From: JAOUEE01 sp051011595
Lineage (GTDB): Bacteria; Actinomycetota; Acidimicrobiia; Acidimicrobiales; SHLQ01
Assembly (NCBI GenBank): GCA_051011595.1
Contig: JBPCTQ010000090.1
Span: 1 to 10,039 of the forward strand
Direction: 5' to 3'
DNA length: 10,039 nt
The notes below the pieces were generated by a model. The model made no database searches and was not told the DNA's origin. It saw only the letters and a list, made by a program, of their open reading frames with translations. Numbering within the stretch: position 1 is the first letter of the stretch; every line of letters starts with the position of its first letter. The position numbers and the translations under genes are program-made. Positions 1 through 6,589 of this stretch are shown here, one piece after another.

Positions 1-90
1 GTGTTGACCGGGGGCTGGGTCGTGGGGGGCGGAGGTTGCGTGGTCGGCGGCGGGGCCTGGGTGGTGGGGGGCGGCGCCTGTGTGGTTTGG
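1..90 (-). repeat. 21-bp coding repeats for TTQ(A/P)PPP heptads
   Basis: About four in-frame 21-base units encode the heptad TTQAPPP or its variant TTQPPPP in the secreted protein. The first two units have alanine at the fourth position and the later ones proline. Proline/threonine linkers of this kind typically act as extended spacers between a signal peptide or membrane anchor and a distal domain. The repeats run to the window edge, so their full number is unknown. Confidence 0.75.
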
Positions 91-185
91 GGCGGCTCCT
101 CCTGCCCCACCGTCGGGGCAGCCGACGCCACGAGCAGACTCAAACTCAGGCAGGCGCCCGCGAGGGCGCGGTCCCAGGACCTCAC
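1..185 (-). CDS. Secreted protein with Pro/Thr/Gln heptad linker (5' part), candidate FtsEX partner
   Basis: Only the first 61 codons are in the window; the gene continues past position 1. Reading from a GTG at 185, the protein starts with a charged stretch (MRSWDR), a hydrophobic core (about residues 7-22) and an A-S-A site followed by A-P, which together look like a Sec signal peptide cleaved near residue 22. From about residue 34 it becomes a low-complexity linker of four TTQ(A/P)PPP-type heptads. A GGAG lies 3 bases before the GTG, and an in-frame stop further upstream excludes a much longer form. The gene starts 62 bases after the ftsX stop on the same strand, so it is probably cotranscribed. 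In many bacteria FtsEX activates a periplasmic or extracellular peptidoglycan hydrolase or its activator (EnvC, RipC, PcsB, CwlO types), and the genes are sometimes adjacent. That role is inferred from position only, since no catalytic domain is visible. Other secreted or wall-associated proteins are possible. Confidence 0.72.
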   Translation of the reverse strand, partial: MRSWDRALAGACLSLSLLVASAAPTVGQEEPPQTTQAPPPTTQAPPPTTQPPPPTTQPPVN

Positions 186-247
186 CCACTCCGAATCGGC
201 CTCGGCCCGCCGAATGTGACGGTTTTGCTACGGAATACCGGGCGGGG

Positions 248-1153
248 TCAGACGTCGAGATGGCGGGAAACGGCGACAGCCGAACCCACAACCGCCACGA
301 TGATGCCCAGACCCAGGTTGATGAGGATGATCCGGAACAACTCGTCGTTGGACACGGCGAACCCTTGCAGCAGTGCCAGGGCATCGGTGTCGGAGATCGG
401 TTCGATCACGTAGGACCGGATGAAGAAGAGCGCCGGTATGGACAGCGCGGCACCGATGAGGCCGAAGATGAGGCCCTCGAACATGAACGGCAGGCGGATG
501 AACCAGTTGGTGGCACCCACCAGCTTCATGACCTCGATCTCGCGACTGCGAGCGCCGATGGCCATGATGACCGTGTTGAGGATCAACAGCACGGCGGCCA
601 CCACCAAGATGACCGACAGGAACAAGGTGGTCTGGCTGATGCGTTCGGCCGTGCGCTGCACCTCCTTGATGACGTCGGTGGCCAGCACCACGTCGCGTAC
701 CCCCGCCCGACCTCGGAACTGGTCGGCCAGCTCGGAGATGACGTCGGCATCGGGATTGGACGGCACCACCCGATACGACGGCGGCAGGTTGGCCGGCTCG
801 ACCGCCTCGATGGTCTCGGGGCTGTCGGCGAAGAACTCCAGGAACTCCTCGTACGCCTGCTGCTGATCGACATAGATGTAGCGGTCGATCTGGTTCCGAC
901 CCTGCAGCTCGACGAGGGTCTCCTCGATGGCGTCGTCCTGGGCCGCGTCGACGTCGGGGTTGAGCCACACCACGAACTCGATGCCGCCCTCCCAGCGTTC
1001 GGTGGCGTTGTCGACCCCGTCGCCCACCATCAGCGCCGTACCGAACATCGACAGCGACACCAACACCGTGATGATGGCGGCGATGGTGAGGCTGATGTTG
1101 CGCCACAGGTTCGAGAAGGTCTCTTTGATGAGGTACCCGAACTTCAGGCTCAT
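248..1153 (-). CDS. ftsX: Cell division ABC transporter permease FtsX
   Basis: The 301-residue product is the membrane half of the FtsEX complex, which couples cytoplasmic ATP hydrolysis to control of peptidoglycan hydrolases at the septum rather than moving a substrate. The layout is that of FtsX. There is a short cytoplasmic N-terminus, a first helix at about residues 20-43, and an extracellular domain of about 130 residues (44-175). Three more helices follow at about 176-199, 222-246 and 274-296, with a short C-terminus. Between helices 2 and 3 is the family motif REIEVMKLVGA (204-214), the region expected to contact FtsE. The ATG overlaps the ftsE stop in an ATGA, and GAGGGG lies 7 bases upstream at 1161-1166, so translation is probably coupled to ftsE. 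Length and topology are normal for the family. Confidence 0.95.
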   Translation of the reverse strand: MSLKFGYLIKETFSNLWRNISLTIAAIITVLVSLSMFGTALMVGDGVDNATERWEGGIEFVVWLNPDVDAAQDDAIEETLVELQGRNQIDRYIYVDQQQAYEEFLEFFADSPETIEAVEPANLPPSYRVVPSNPDADVISELADQFRGRAGVRDVVLATDVIKEVQRTAERISQTTLFLSVILVVAAVLLILNTVIMAIGARSREIEVMKLVGATNWFIRLPFMFEGLIFGLIGAALSIPALFFIRSYVIEPISDTDALALLQGFAVSNDELFRIILINLGLGIIVAVVGSAVAVSRHLDV

Positions 1154-1827
1154 TCGTACACCCCTCGGGCCTGGTCTCGAACAATGCTGCCCCGGTCGAG
1201 TTCGATCACCCGGCGCCGCATGGTGTCGACGATGCCGCGGTCGTGGGTGGCCATCACCACGGTGGTGCCGGTGCGGTTGATCCGGTCGAGCAGGCGCATG
1301 ATGCCCACCGACGTGGCCGGGTCGAGGTTGCCGGTCGGTTCGTCGGCCAGCAGGATCAGCGGCCGGTTCACGAACGCCCGGGCGATCGACACCCGCTGCT
1401 GCTCACCACCGGACAGCTGGTCGGGGAATCGATCCATCTTGTTGGAGAGCCCGACCAGCTCGAGGATGGCCGGCACCTGCTTGTGGATCACGTGCTTGGG
1501 GCGGCCGATCACCTCGAGGGCGAAGGCCACGTTCTCGGCCACCGTCTTGCGGGGCAACAACTTGAAGTCCTGGAAGATGCAGCCGATGTTGCGACGCAGG
1601 TACGGCACCTTCCAGCTGCTGAGCTGGCCGATGTCCTTGCCGGCCACGAAGATACGACCGCCATCGGGGGTCTCTTCACGGTTGAGCAACCGGATGAACG
1701 TCGACTTGCCCGATCCCGACGGACCCACGAGGAACACGAACTCGCCCTTGCCGATGTCGGCACTGGCGGCGTGCAGGGCCGTGACATTGCCCTTGTACGT
1801 CTTGGTGACTGATTCGAGCTTGATCAT
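1150..1827 (-). CDS. ftsE: Cell division ATP-binding protein FtsE
   Basis: The 225-residue product is the cytoplasmic ATPase of FtsEX. All ABC nucleotide-binding motifs are intact: Walker A GPSGSGKST (35-43), Q-loop glutamine in FQD (Gln86), signature LSGGEQQR (138-145), Walker B ILLADEP (158-164, Asp162 and catalytic Glu163) and the switch histidine His195 in ATHD. Length and the close match to the MacB/FtsE/LolD-type signature, together with the FtsX partner overlapping it by 4 bases, support FtsE rather than a generic exporter ATPase. The start has only an AGGA about 11 bases upstream, a weak ribosome site. The 119-base gap before it is the largest in the cluster and may hold a promoter for ftsE-ftsX and the secreted gene. 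Confidence 0.95.
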   Translation of the reverse strand: MIKLESVTKTYKGNVTALHAASADIGKGEFVFLVGPSGSGKSTFIRLLNREETPDGGRIFVAGKDIGQLSSWKVPYLRRNIGCIFQDFKLLPRKTVAENVAFALEVIGRPKHVIHKQVPAILELVGLSNKMDRFPDQLSGGEQQRVSIARAFVNRPLILLADEPTGNLDPATSVGIMRLLDRINRTGTTVVMATHDRGIVDTMRRRVIELDRGSIVRDQARGVYE

Positions 1828-1891
1828 GCGCGGGGAAATCCTGGGTTCACGTGGGGGGTCGCCGCCCGCGAGTGGCCCCGGAACGCCGATG

Positions 1892-1900
1892 AGCCTAACA
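1892..1900 (-). promoter_or_regulatory. Possible extended -10 promoter for ftsEX
   Basis: In the 119-base prfB-ftsE gap the minus strand reads TGTTAGGCT, which fits an extended -10 pattern (TGn followed by TAnnnT). Transcription would begin near position 1885, giving a leader of about 58 bases. No convincing -35 box is at the usual distance. In GC-rich DNA such a match can arise by chance, so this is tentative. I see no clear hairpin plus U-tract between prfB and ftsE, so readthrough from prfB is also possible. Confidence 0.28.
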
Positions 1901-1946
1901 GCGCGCTGCCGCCGCTCCTCGTCACAGCTGAGCCTTCACCGTCGAG

Positions 1947-3062
1947 TCAGTCATCGGCTTGACCCGACGCCCGCGACCAGCGGAGATACGCCTCGATGAA
2001 GGGGTCGAGTGCGCCATCGAGCACACCATCGACGTTGCTCACCTCGTGCTCGGTGCGCAGGTCCTTCACCATCTGGTACGGCTGCATCACGTAGCTGCGG
2101 ATCTGGCTGCCGAACCCCACGTTGGCCTGTTGCCCGGCGATGGCCGCCAGCTCGTCCTCGCGCTGTTGCCGCTCGAGGTCGAGCAGCTTCGAGGCCAGCA
2201 TCTGCATGGCCCGATCCTTGTTCTGGTGCTGGCTGCGTTCGTTCTGGCACGACACCACGATGCCGGTGGGCAGGTGGGTGATACGCACCGCCGAATCGGT
2301 CACGTTGACGTGCTGGCCACCGGCGCCCGAGGACCGATAGGTGTCGATGCGCAGGTCCTTCTCGTCGATGTCGACCTCGTTGGCCGCCTCCTCGAAGAAC
2401 GGCACGACCTGCATCGAAGAAAACGCCGTCTGGCGTTTTCCCTCGTTGTTGAACGGGGAGATACGCACCAACCGGTGCACGCCGTGTTCGGCCTGGAGCA
2501 AGCCGTAGGCGTACCGGCCCTTCACCGAGAACTCGGCCTGGGAGATACCCGCTTCGGTGCCTTCGGAGATGGACTCGATGGTGAAGTCGAGGCCCCGCCC
2601 CTCGGCCCACCGCTTGTACATGCGCAGCAACATCTCGGCCCAGTCCTGGGCGTCGGTGCCACCCTCACCCGACTTCACCTGGCAGACGGCGTCACCTTCG
2701 TCCCATTCGCCGGTGAACAGCGACCGCAATTCGAGCTCTTCGAACTCGGCATCGAGGGCCGCGATGGCCTCGGCGATCTCGGGCTCCTGGCTCTCGTCGT
2801 CGAGCTCGCGGGCCAGGTCGTGCAGCTCGGTGGCGTAGGTGACCTGTTCGTCGAGGCCGGCGTACCGATCGAGGTCGTCGCTGATGGACGAGAGCTCACT
2901 TTGCACCCGCCGGACATTGTCTGCGTCGTCCCAGAGGTCGGGACGCGACATCTCGGCCTCGAGCTGGGGGCGACGTCCGGTCAGCTCATCGATGGACAGG
3001 TATTGCCTGGCCTCGGAGAGCCGACGGGCGAGCGCGGCGAGTTGATCGGTGAAGTCCTGCAT
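1947..3062 (-). CDS. prfB: Peptide chain release factor 2 (RF2)
   Basis: This 371-residue factor ends translation at UGA and UAA codons by triggering peptidyl-tRNA hydrolysis in the ribosome. The N-terminal helical region is followed by the stop-codon-reading tripeptide SPF (202-204), diagnostic of RF2 over RF1, and by the catalytic GGQ loop (248-250) in SSGAGGQHVN. The downstream segment with RSQHQNKDRAM and GSQIRSYVMQPYQMVKD is typical. The gene reads through in one frame: at the place where E. coli has its in-frame UGA (after the QYL segment, about residue 22) this gene has an ordinary serine codon. The autoregulatory +1 frameshift is therefore absent. The ATG lies 12 bases after the secA stop and has no Shine-Dalgarno-like sequence, suggesting translation coupled to secA. 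The gene itself ends in TGA, one of its own codons. Confidence 0.97.
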   Translation of the reverse strand: MQDFTDQLAALARRLSEARQYLSIDELTGRRPQLEAEMSRPDLWDDADNVRRVQSELSSISDDLDRYAGLDEQVTYATELHDLARELDDESQEPEIAEAIAALDAEFEELELRSLFTGEWDEGDAVCQVKSGEGGTDAQDWAEMLLRMYKRWAEGRGLDFTIESISEGTEAGISQAEFSVKGRYAYGLLQAEHGVHRLVRISPFNNEGKRQTAFSSMQVVPFFEEAANEVDIDEKDLRIDTYRSSGAGGQHVNVTDSAVRITHLPTGIVVSCQNERSQHQNKDRAMQMLASKLLDLERQQREDELAAIAGQQANVGFGSQIRSYVMQPYQMVKDLRTEHEVSNVDGVLDGALDPFIEAYLRWSRASGQADD

Positions 3063-3074
3063 GATGGGGGACGG

Positions 3075-5795
3075 TCAGCGACCGTGACAGTGCTTGAACT
3101 TCTTGCCCGATCCACAGGGGCACGGTTCGTTGCGGCCCGCCTTCTCGAACTCGGTTCGTTCGACGGGTTCGGCCTTGGACGGTGGTTCGGGGGGAGCTTC
3201 TGCGCCGGCTGCAGCCGGAGCCTGGGACCGGGTGCTCTGTACCGGGCCGTCGGGTGCGGTGTACTCGGCGCCTTCGAGCGCCTTCTCGGCGTCGCTGGTC
3301 TCTGCTGCTGCGGCGGCCTCCTTCTGGGCCACCTCGATCTGGACGTGCATCACGTACTTCACGAAGTCCTGGGCCACGTGCTCCATGAGCGACCCGAACA
3401 TCTCGAAACCCTCACGTTGCCACTCGACGGCCGGATCCTTCTGACCCATGGCCCGCAGGTGGATGCCGTCGCGTAGGTGGTCCATCTCGTAGAGGTGCTC
3501 GCGCCAACGCTGATCGATGATCTGGAGCATCACCTGACGTTCGACCTGACGCATCACCTCGGGGCTGACCTCGGCTTCGCGCTCCTCGTAGTGCGCGGTG
3601 GCCTCGGTCATCAGCACCTCGTACAAGCCGTCACTGGTGGTCTCCTCACCCAGTTGCTCGATGGTGAGCTCGGTGGGCCAGAAGGTGGCGGTCTCGGCGT
3701 GCAGGGTGTCGAGATCCCAGTCTTCGCCGCTGTCGGTGGCGCAGTGGGTGGACAGCAGCGAGTCGACGGTGTCGGCCAGGTGCGACATGGTCTCGTCGCG
3801 GAGATCGGCGTTGTCGAGAATCTGGTCGCGGCGCTTGTAGATGACCTTGCGCTGCTCGTTCATGACCTCGTCGTACTTGAGGACGTTCTTGCGCACCTCG
3901 GCGTTCTTCTGCTCGACGGTGTTCTGCGCCTTCTCGATCTGTTTGGTGACCATCTTGGCTTCGATGGGCATGTCGTCGGGCAGGGCCTTGCCCATCACCC
4001 ATTCCATGGCGCCGGTGGCGAACAACCGCATGAGATCGTCGTCGAGGGCCAGGTAGAACCGACTCTCGCCCGGATCGCCCTGGCGACCCGACCGACCGCG
4101 GAGCTGGTTGTCGATGCGGCGGCTCTCGTGCCGTTCGGTGCCGAGCACGTACACACCACCGAGCTCGCGAATGCGGTCACCCTCGACCCGACACTGGGGT
4201 TCGTACTTCTCGACCAACTCGGCCAGACGAACCGACCCCTCGTCGGTCTCGGGGTCGAGCCCCTCGGCCACCACGTCGCGGTTGGCCATGATCTCGGGGT
4301 TGCCACCCAACAAGATGTCGACCCCACGCCCGGCCATGTTGGTGGCCACGGTCACCGCGCCGATACGGCCGGCTTGGGCCACCACTTCGGCTTCACGGAA
4401 GTGCTGCTTGGCGTTGAGGACCTCGTGGGTGATGCCTCGTTTCTCGAGCAGGCGGCTCACGACCTCGGACTTCTCGACCGACGCAGTGCCCAACAAGATG
4501 GGTTGACCATTGGTGTTGCGTTCGACGACGTCGTCGACCACGGCGTCGAACTTGGCCGATTCGGTCTTGTAGATCAGATCCTGTTGGTCGTCGCGCACCA
4601 CTGGCTTGTTGGTGGGGATGGGCACCACCTGGAGCCCGTAGGTCGCGGCCAGCTCGGCCGCCTCGGTCTGGGCCGTGCCTGTCATGCCGGCCAACTTGTC
4701 GTACATACGGAAGTAGTTCTGGAGGGTGATGGTCGCGAGGGTCTGGTTCTCCTCTTTGATCTTCACCCCCTCCTTGGCCTCGACCGCCTGGTGCAGTCCG
4801 TCGCTCCACCGCCGGCCCTCGAGCACACGGCCGGTGAACTCGTCGACGATGTTCACCTCGCCGTTCTGGATGATGTAGTCCTTGTCGCGCTGGTACAGCT
4901 CCTTGGCCTTGAGTGCGGCCTGGAGCTGGTGGACGAGGTTGGCCTGCACGGCGTCATAGAGGTTGTCGACCCCCATGGCCCCCTCGACGGAGTGCACTCC
5001 TTCTTCGGTGATGGCCACGATGCGCTTCTCTTCGTCGACGTCGTAGTCGACGTCGCGCCGCAGGCCCCGCACGATGCTGGCGAACTTGTAGTAGAGCTTG
5101 GCCGCGTCGGCCACCCGGCCACTGATGATGAGCGGCGTACGGGCCTCGTCGATGAGGATGGAGTCGATCTCGTCGACGATGCAGTAAGCGCGGCCCCGCT
5201 GCACCTGACGGGCCCGCGACATGGCCATGTTGTCGCGCAGGTAGTCGAACCCGAGCTCGTTGTTGGTGCCGTAGGTGACGTCGCTGTGGTACTGCTCGCG
5301 TTTGTGTTCGGTGCTTCGCTCTCCGGGCACGACCAGGCCGGTGCTCAGCCCGAGGAAGCCGTAGATCTCGCCCATCCATTCGGCATCGCGACTGGCCAGG
5401 TAGTCGTTGACGGTGACGACGTGCACACCTTGGCCACCCAAGCCGTTGAGGTAGATCGGGAGCGTGGAGGTGAGGGTCTTTCCTTCGCCGGTCTTCATCT
5501 CGGCCACCCAGCCCAGGTGCAGAGCCGCGCCACCCATGAGCTGGACGTCGTAGTGGCGTTGCCCGATCACCCGGGTGGCCGCTTCGCGTACTACCGCAAA
5601 CGCCTCCACCAAAAGGTCGTCGAGGGTCTCACCGTTGTCGAGGCGGGTGCGGAACTCGACCGTCTTGTGTTGGAGCGCCGCGTCGTCGAGGGCGTGGTAT
5701 TCGTCCTCGAACGAACCGATGTCGGGCACCAGGTCCTCGAGGGCGCGCAGTTTCTTGCCCTCGCCCGTTCGCAGCAGCTTGTCGAAGAGTCCCAT
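3075..5795 (-). CDS. secA: Preprotein translocase ATPase SecA
   Basis: The 906-residue motor drives unfolded preproteins through SecYEG using ATP. Visible parts are Walker A in MKTGEGKT (100-107), Walker B with VDEIDSILIDEAR (207-219), the preprotein-crosslinking region (about 225-370), NBD2 with ATNMAGRG (484-491) and motif VI QLRGRSGRQGDPG (564-576). A helical scaffold and wing (about 610-820) and an Ala/Pro-rich variable linker (825-880) follow. The C-terminus is a zinc-binding SEC-C tail, CPCGSGKKFKHCH (892-904), as in SecAs that bind SecB or ribosomes. The residue after MAGRG is Val (GVDI) instead of the common Thr. The tail and length suggest the housekeeping SecA1 type. The ATG follows the comF stop by 14 bases and lacks a clear Shine-Dalgarno site, so it probably belongs to a comF-secA-prfB operon. 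Confidence 0.98.
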   Translation of the reverse strand: MGLFDKLLRTGEGKKLRALEDLVPDIGSFEDEYHALDDAALQHKTVEFRTRLDNGETLDDLLVEAFAVVREAATRVIGQRHYDVQLMGGAALHLGWVAEMKTGEGKTLTSTLPIYLNGLGGQGVHVVTVNDYLASRDAEWMGEIYGFLGLSTGLVVPGERSTEHKREQYHSDVTYGTNNELGFDYLRDNMAMSRARQVQRGRAYCIVDEIDSILIDEARTPLIISGRVADAAKLYYKFASIVRGLRRDVDYDVDEEKRIVAITEEGVHSVEGAMGVDNLYDAVQANLVHQLQAALKAKELYQRDKDYIIQNGEVNIVDEFTGRVLEGRRWSDGLHQAVEAKEGVKIKEENQTLATITLQNYFRMYDKLAGMTGTAQTEAAELAATYGLQVVPIPTNKPVVRDDQQDLIYKTESAKFDAVVDDVVERNTNGQPILLGTASVEKSEVVSRLLEKRGITHEVLNAKQHFREAEVVAQAGRIGAVTVATNMAGRGVDILLGGNPEIMANRDVVAEGLDPETDEGSVRLAELVEKYEPQCRVEGDRIRELGGVYVLGTERHESRRIDNQLRGRSGRQGDPGESRFYLALDDDLMRLFATGAMEWVMGKALPDDMPIEAKMVTKQIEKAQNTVEQKNAEVRKNVLKYDEVMNEQRKVIYKRRDQILDNADLRDETMSHLADTVDSLLSTHCATDSGEDWDLDTLHAETATFWPTELTIEQLGEETTSDGLYEVLMTEATAHYEEREAEVSPEVMRQVERQVMLQIIDQRWREHLYEMDHLRDGIHLRAMGQKDPAVEWQREGFEMFGSLMEHVAQDFVKYVMHVQIEVAQKEAAAAAETSDAEKALEGAEYTAPDGPVQSTRSQAPAAAGAEAPPEPPSKAEPVERTEFEKAGRNEPCPCGSGKKFKHCHGR

Positions 5796-5809
5796 ACAGG
5801 TTGACGAGT

Positions 5810-6433
5810 CTACCGATGAGGGGTGCCAGAAGGGGTGCGGAGTGCCTCCGGCGTCTGAGCCAGGGCCAGGCCGTGCACCTCGGTCGCCCCCGCCGCCACC
5901 AGCGTGGACCCACCGGCCCGCAGGGTGGACCCGGTGGTCACCACGTCGTCGACCAACACCACCACCCCGCCGACCGGGCCGATGACCGCCAGCTCCGGTC
6001 CGATGAGGCGTTCGGACCGGCGACGACCGGTCTGGGGGTGCCGGTCCAACCGTCGCAGCAGGGGCCGACAGCGAATCCCGGCGGCCCGGGCCACGGCTCG
6101 AGCCAGCAACTCAGCCTGGTCGTACCCTCGCCGGTGACGACGCCGTGCGGTGGTGGGCACCCACGACACGCTGTTGGCGCCCGCCGGGACCATCTGCGCC
6201 AGCGCCATACCCAGCTCGCCCAACAACGCCCGCCGGTTGTGATACTTCAGGGCCACGACGAGGTCGCGGCCTCGCTGTTCGTAGCGCAGCAGGGCAGCCA
6301 GGCTGGCCAACGGCGGCGGCGCGTCCAGCTGATCGGCCCGAGGCAGTTGCCAACGACACGGTCGACACAACTCGGACCCGCTCGCCCCGCACACCATGCA
6401 GGCTCCCCCGAGGAACCATCCGATCACGTTCAC
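5810..6433 (-). CDS. comF: ComF-family phosphoribosyltransferase
   Basis: With a GTG start at 6433 the product is 207 residues. It begins with a short hydrophobic stretch (VIGWFLGGA), then a four-cysteine zinc knuckle, CMVC...CRPC (about residues 13-27), a middle segment with LKYHNRR and RRGYDQAELLARA, and the PRPP-binding loop VVLVDDVVTTGSTL near residues 157-170. This is the ComF/GntX layout. In some bacteria ComF takes part in DNA uptake; in actinobacteria it is a conserved gene near secA with no settled role, so only the phosphoribosyltransferase fold is firm. I chose 6433 because GGGAGG (6439-6444) sits 5 bases before it; the frame is open to an ATG at 6499, but those extra 22 residues look unlike ComF. 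It ends in TAG, the only non-TGA stop among the genes whose ends are visible here. Confidence 0.88.
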   Translation of the reverse strand: MNVIGWFLGGACMVCGASGSELCRPCRWQLPRADQLDAPPPLASLAALLRYEQRGRDLVVALKYHNRRALLGELGMALAQMVPAGANSVSWVPTTARRRHRRGYDQAELLARAVARAAGIRCRPLLRRLDRHPQTGRRRSERLIGPELAVIGPVGGVVVLVDDVVTTGSTLRAGGSTLVAAGATEVHGLALAQTPEALRTPSGTPHR

Positions 6434-6438
6434 CACGA

Positions 6439-6444
6439 CCTCCC
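6439..6444 (-). promoter_or_regulatory. Ribosome binding site fixing the comF start
   Basis: GGGAGG on the minus strand is the best Shine-Dalgarno match upstream of comF. It lies 5 bases before the GTG at 6433, 2 bases before the GTG at 6436 and 11 bases before the GTG at 6427. The first spacing is optimal, so it argues for the 207-residue form over the longer one starting at 6499, which would contain this site inside its coding sequence. Confidence 0.6.
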
Positions 6445-6458
6445 GTCGAACGAGGAGG

Positions 6459-6506
6459 CCACCGGTGGGGTGGCGAGGTGCTGCAACCGTTCTTACCACG
6501 GCGTGG
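6459..6506. other. Two short palindromes upstream of comF
   Basis: Between the comF start and the end of the sulfatase gene are the perfect 10-base palindrome CCACCGGTGG (6459-6468) and the interrupted one CCACG-G-CGTGG (6496-6506). They lie where a comF promoter or operator would be expected, but I see no convincing -10/-35 pair around them. Short palindromes are common in GC-rich DNA, so an operator role is only a possibility. Confidence 0.22.
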
Positions 6507-6527
6507 ACCTATGACGGAGCGGCCACT

Positions 6528-6589
6528 GCTTTCTGTTTAGGCCGCGTTCTGTTCAGGCAGCTCTCTTTTGGGCCGCCTTCTGTTCAGGC
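6528..6589 (-). repeat. 31-bp imperfect tandem duplication at the sulfatase 3' end
   Basis: Read on the minus strand, two 31-base copies (6589-6559 and 6558-6528) each begin GCCTGAACAGAA and share about 23 of 31 positions. The second copy contains a further related motif, CCTAAACAGAAAGC. The first copy supplies the sulfatase stop codon (TGA at 6586-6584), so the duplication begins at the very end of the gene and continues into the gap. The period is not a multiple of three, which argues against a coding repeat. A weak 6-bp stem (GGCGGC 6577-6572 with GCTGCC 6561-6556, one G-U pair) can form, without a U-tract. Confidence 0.65.

Noticed and set aside
2990..3062. RF2 programmed +1 frameshift site
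   Set aside because: No in-frame TGA or CTT-TGA slip site occurs near codons 20-30. The coding frame is continuous from the ATG.
80..5804. Three long plus-strand open frames in series (80-1999, 1959-3476, 3477-5804), up to 775 codons
   Set aside because: They are exact antisense shadows of ftsX/ftsE, prfB and secA. The translations are rich in H, D, V, G and L with no domain motifs, as expected when GC-rich codons are read on the opposite strand. The minus-strand proteins have full family motifs.
6556..6577. Rho-independent terminator after the sulfatase
   Set aside because: The stem is only 6 bp with one G-U pair and a 10-base loop, and it is not followed by a U-tract.
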